This document shows positions 53,424 through 56,091 of a DNA stretch of 56,091 nt, piece after piece. Source of the stretch: Nitrospirota bacterium (GTDB lineage: Bacteria; Nitrospirota; JACRHL01); NCBI GenBank assembly GCA_016212085.1, contig JACRHL010000007.1, forward strand, positions 1 to 56,091. Reading direction: 5' to 3'. The position numbers and the translations under genes were made by a program. Positions within the stretch are counted from its first letter, which is position 1. Every line of letters begins with the position of its first letter. Under the pieces are notes generated by a model. That model was not told the DNA's origin. It ran no database searches and worked only from the letters and a program-made list of their open reading frames with translations.

Positions 53424-56091
53424 ATGGGAGCGGTCCGCGGCATCCGTGCCGCGCTATTGTTGGCTCTTTCCCTGTTGCTGGCCGGCTGCGTCGGCGACGG
53501 CGTGGGGACCAGTACGTCCGCGACCGCCGGCGTGACCGTGGCCGGCGGCGGCGTGAAGGGCCCGCTGGCCAACGCCATCGTCACCGTCTATGCGGTCGAT
53601 CCCGCCCAGCCGGGCTTCAAGGGCGTGGTGGCCGCCACCGCCACCACCAACGCCGGGGCCGCCATCGTCGGCCTGGTCCTGCCGGCCCCCGCCGCGCCGC
53701 CCTACATCCTCGAATTCACCAGCACCACCGGCACCGCCGACCTGACCACCGGCATGGCCCCGGTGATCACCACCCTGCGCACGGTGCTCACCCAGGCCAT
53801 GCTCGACGCCGGCACCAACGTGTATGCCACCCCCCTCACCACCATGGCGGTGGACATGGCCGCGCTGCGCAGCGCCAGCGCGGCGGCCTTCGTGGCGGCG
53901 CTGCCGGTGGCGGGGCAGGAGATCGCATCCACCCTCGGCTTCGGCATCGACGCCAGTGTCGACATCTTTTCCACGCCGCCGCTGATCAACAACGCCACCG
54001 TGCTGGCGGCGGACCAGCAGGCGGTGGCCGGTTACCGCAGCGCCGTGGAGGCGCTCACCGCGCTGGTCACCCAGATGGACGCGCGCATCAGCGCCAGCAA
54101 CGCCGACACGGTGCTGAACGCCCTGGCGGTGGACCTGAACGACGGCACCATCGACGGCCTCGTCGCCGGCGGGCTGCCCAGCCCGGTCATCACCGCCCAG
54201 GCGCTGCGGGTGCTGGAGCAGGGCACGGCCACGCTGCTGATCCCCAACACCACGCTCACCGTGGCCCAGGTCACCCAGATCCTGGTCATCGAGACCGCCG
54301 TCACCGGCACCACCACCAGCACCGCCCCCCTGGCGGCCACCACCGTCGAGCTCATTCCCACGGCCAGGACGCCGGACACGGACGGCGACGGGGTGCTGAA
54401 CGCCTACGACGCCTTCCCCTACGACCCCACGGAAACCGTGGACACGGACCGGGACGGCATCGGCGACAACGCGGACACGGACGCCGACGGCGACGGCGTG
54501 GCCGATATCGCCGACGCCTTCCCCCTGAACGCCGCCGAAACCGCCGACACGGACGGCGACGGTATCGGCAACAATGCCGATCTGGACGGCGATGGCGATG
54601 GCGTGGACGACGTCTTCGACGCCTATCCCCTGGACCCCACCCGCAGCCTCCTGAGCGACGCCGACGCCGACGGCTGGGACGCGGCCTACGACCCGGACGA
54701 CGCCAACCTTGCCGTGCCCGTGGAGTCCATTGCCAGCCAGGACCCGGACGGCGACGGCGTGCCGAGCAGCGCCCCCCCCGCCCGCATCGGCTCGTTGGTG
54801 GACACGGACGACGACGGCGACGGCGTGCCCGACGCCTCCGACGCGTTTCCCCTCAACCCGGCGGAATCCGCCGACCTGGACGGTGACGGCATCGGCGACC
54901 AGGGCGACCCGGACCTGGATGGCGACGGCGTGGCCAACGCCCTCGACGCCTTCCCCCGCAACGGGGCGGAATGGGCCGACCTGGACGGCGACGGCATCGG
55001 CGACAACGCCGACCCGGACGCGGACGGCGACGGCCTCACCGCCGCCCAGGAGGCGGCCCTGGGCACCAACCCGCTGCTGCGCGACACGGACGGCGACGGC
55101 TACTTCGACGGTCCGGGTGCCGACATGTTTCCGCTGAACCCCGCCGAAACCAACGACCTGGATGGCGACGGCACCGGCGACAGCGCCGACCCGGACGCGG
55201 ACGGCGACGGCCTCACCACCGCCCAGGAGATCGCCGCCGGCACCAAGCGCCTGAATGCCGACACGGACGGCGACGGCGCCCTGGACGGTGCCGACGCCTT
55301 CCCCCTCGACCCCACCGAGACCGCCGACACGGACGGTGATGGCACCGGCGACAACGCCGACCTCTGCCCGCTGGACGCGGATAACGACAGCGACGCCGAC
55401 GGCCTGTGTTCCGGCGCCACCTTCCGGGCCCCGGCCGTGGGCGGGGGCGACATCTGCCCGGCGGACGTGAACAACGACGCGGACGGCGACGGCATCTGCA
55501 ACGGCGCCACCTTCCAGGCCCCCGCCACCGGCGCCGGGGACCGCTGTCCGGCGGATACCAATAACGATTCGGACGGGGACGGCATCTGCAACGGCACCGC
55601 CTTCCTGTCCCCCGCCATCGGTGCGGGCGACCGCTGCCCGGCGGACACCAACAACGACGCGGATGGCGACGGCCTGTGCGCCGGGGCGCTGTTCGCCGCC
55701 CCCGCCACCGGCGGCGGCGACACGTGCCCGCTGGACGCGAGCAACGACTCCGACGGCGACGGCATCTGCACCGGCGCCGCCTTCCAGGCCCCGGCCGTGG
55801 CCGGTGGCGACATCTGCCCGGCGGACACCAACAACGATTCGGACGGGGACGGCATCTGCTCCGGCACCGCCTTCGCCGCTCCGGCCACCGGCGCCAACGA
55901 CCGGTGCCCGGCGGATGCGGACAACGACGCGGACGGGGACGGCATCTGCTCCGGCCTGCTGTTCGCCGCCCCCGCCACCGGCGGCGGCGATTTCTGCCCC
56001 GGTGACGCCAACAACGACGCGGATGGCGATAACCTGTGCGCCGGGCCGCTGTTCGCCGCCCCCGCCACCGGCGGCGGCGACCCGTGCCCGC
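53424..56091 (+). CDS. Large calcium-repeat (thrombospondin type 3-like) lipoprotein, partial
   Basis: The frame from ATG 53424 is open for 889 codons and leaves the window. The signal SLLLAGC is a good lipobox. Residues about 30-120 form a Gly/Ala-rich beta-like domain with a carboxypeptidase-regulatory look (VKGPLANAIVTVYAVD). A helical domain follows to about 310. Then come many DTDGDGxxDxxDAFP units, thrombospondin type 3-like and probably calcium-binding, and finally about eight 30-residue units with CPADxNNDxDGDGIC. It is presumably exposed at the cell surface. GGGAG lies 9 bases upstream of the ATG. Confidence 0.85.
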   Translation, partial: MGAVRGIRAALLLALSLLLAGCVGDGVGTSTSATAGVTVAGGGVKGPLANAIVTVYAVDPAQPGFKGVVAATATTNAGAAIVGLVLPAPAAPPYILEFTSTTGTADLTTGMAPVITTLRTVLTQAMLDAGTNVYATPLTTMAVDMAALRSASAAAFVAALPVAGQEIASTLGFGIDASVDIFSTPPLINNATVLAADQQAVAGYRSAVEALTALVTQMDARISASNADTVLNALAVDLNDGTIDGLVAGGLPSPVITAQALRVLEQGTATLLIPNTTLTVAQVTQILVIETAVTGTTTSTAPLAATTVELIPTARTPDTDGDGVLNAYDAFPYDPTETVDTDRDGIGDNADTDADGDGVADIADAFPLNAAETADTDGDGIGNNADLDGDGDGVDDVFDAYPLDPTRSLLSDADADGWDAAYDPDDANLAVPVESIASQDPDGDGVPSSAPPARIGSLVDTDDDGDGVPDASDAFPLNPAESADLDGDGIGDQGDPDLDGDGVANALDAFPRNGAEWADLDGDGIGDNADPDADGDGLTAAQEAALGTNPLLRDTDGDGYFDGPGADMFPLNPAETNDLDGDGTGDSADPDADGDGLTTAQEIAAGTKRLNADTDGDGALDGADAFPLDPTETADTDGDGTGDNADLCPLDADNDSDADGLCSGATFRAPAVGGGDICPADVNNDADGDGICNGATFQAPATGAGDRCPADTNNDSDGDGICNGTAFLSPAIGAGDRCPADTNNDADGDGLCAGALFAAPATGGGDTCPLDASNDSDGDGICTGAAFQAPAVAGGDICPADTNNDSDGDGICSGTAFAAPATGANDRCPADADNDADGDGICSGLLFAAPATGGGDFCPGDANNDADGDNLCAGPLFAAPATGGGDPCP
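55360..56091 (+). repeat. 90-base tandem repeats in the calcium-repeat gene
   Basis: About eight in-frame units of 30 codons, each with two Cys, a NNDxDGDG calcium-type loop and an APAxGxG linker. DNA copies are very similar but not identical. The array continues past the window edge, so its true number is unknown. Confidence 0.85.

Noticed and set aside
53420-54886. 488-residue ORF in another frame at the calcium-repeat gene
   Set aside because: It is Arg/His/Gly-rich and has no signal. The ATG 53424 frame has a lipobox, ordered repeats and no stop to the window edge.

Overview
The window is very GC-rich bacterial DNA with strong G/C bias at third codon positions. The gene content points to a Gram-negative, respiratory bacterium of the Proteobacteria in the broad sense. 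Evidence includes an outer-membrane beta-barrel, lipoprotein signals, the order secY-adk-rpmJ-rpsM without infA or map, and a yicC-gmk-rpoZ-coaBC block. Several ribosomal proteins are the zinc-binding (C+) forms (S4, S14, L24, L36), and adenylate kinase has a four-cysteine lid. I could not fix the lineage from sequence alone. No rRNA, tRNA, CRISPR array, transposase or integrase was seen.

Region 1 (1-14160) is the S10-spc-alpha ribosomal super-operon: the end of tuf, then rpsJ to rplQ, all on the plus strand and tightly packed. Region 2 (14210-20969) holds core metabolism on the same strand: queD, ndk, gcvH, a small lipoprotein candidate, tyrS, yicC, gmk, rpoZ, coaBC and ilvE, closed by a strong hairpin. 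Region 3 (21132-24687) is a predicted six-hairpin glycosidase followed by a GT4 glycosyltransferase.

Region 4 (24739-39167) is the most striking part. Four minus-strand genes read in order as a b-type membrane protein, a 21-heme cytochrome c, a giant cytochrome c with 41 CxxCH motifs plus one CX3CH, and an outer-membrane beta-barrel carrying three SPOR-like repeats and a TPR-like region. Divergent from them is a membrane-anchored ferredoxin/flavin oxidoreductase overlapping a secreted Sel1/ankyrin protein, and next to that is a lipoprotein with five LysM domains. Together these could form an electron path from cytoplasmic carriers across the inner membrane, periplasm and outer membrane, in either direction. 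It resembles the porin-cytochrome clusters proposed for extracellular electron transfer, but with peptidoglycan-binding modules built in or nearby.

Region 5 (39399-46025) has a nitroreductase/pirin pair behind an operator-like palindrome. It is followed by a second cytochrome operon with two tandem octaheme proteins of the hydroxylamine oxidoreductase family, a NapC-like tetraheme membrane cytochrome with one CX4CH site, and a two-helix membrane peptide. A SAM-dependent methyltransferase converges on it. Region 6 (46102-52853) encodes an NAD-dependent molybdenum formate dehydrogenase (a NuoG-like FdhA and a NuoE-NuoF fusion), divergent from phosphoenolpyruvate synthase. Region 7 (52854-56091) holds a repeat-bearing intergenic element and the start of a large calcium-repeat lipoprotein that runs off the window. 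The whole suggests a bacterium able to exchange electrons with extracellular and nitrogen-compound partners and to use or make formate.
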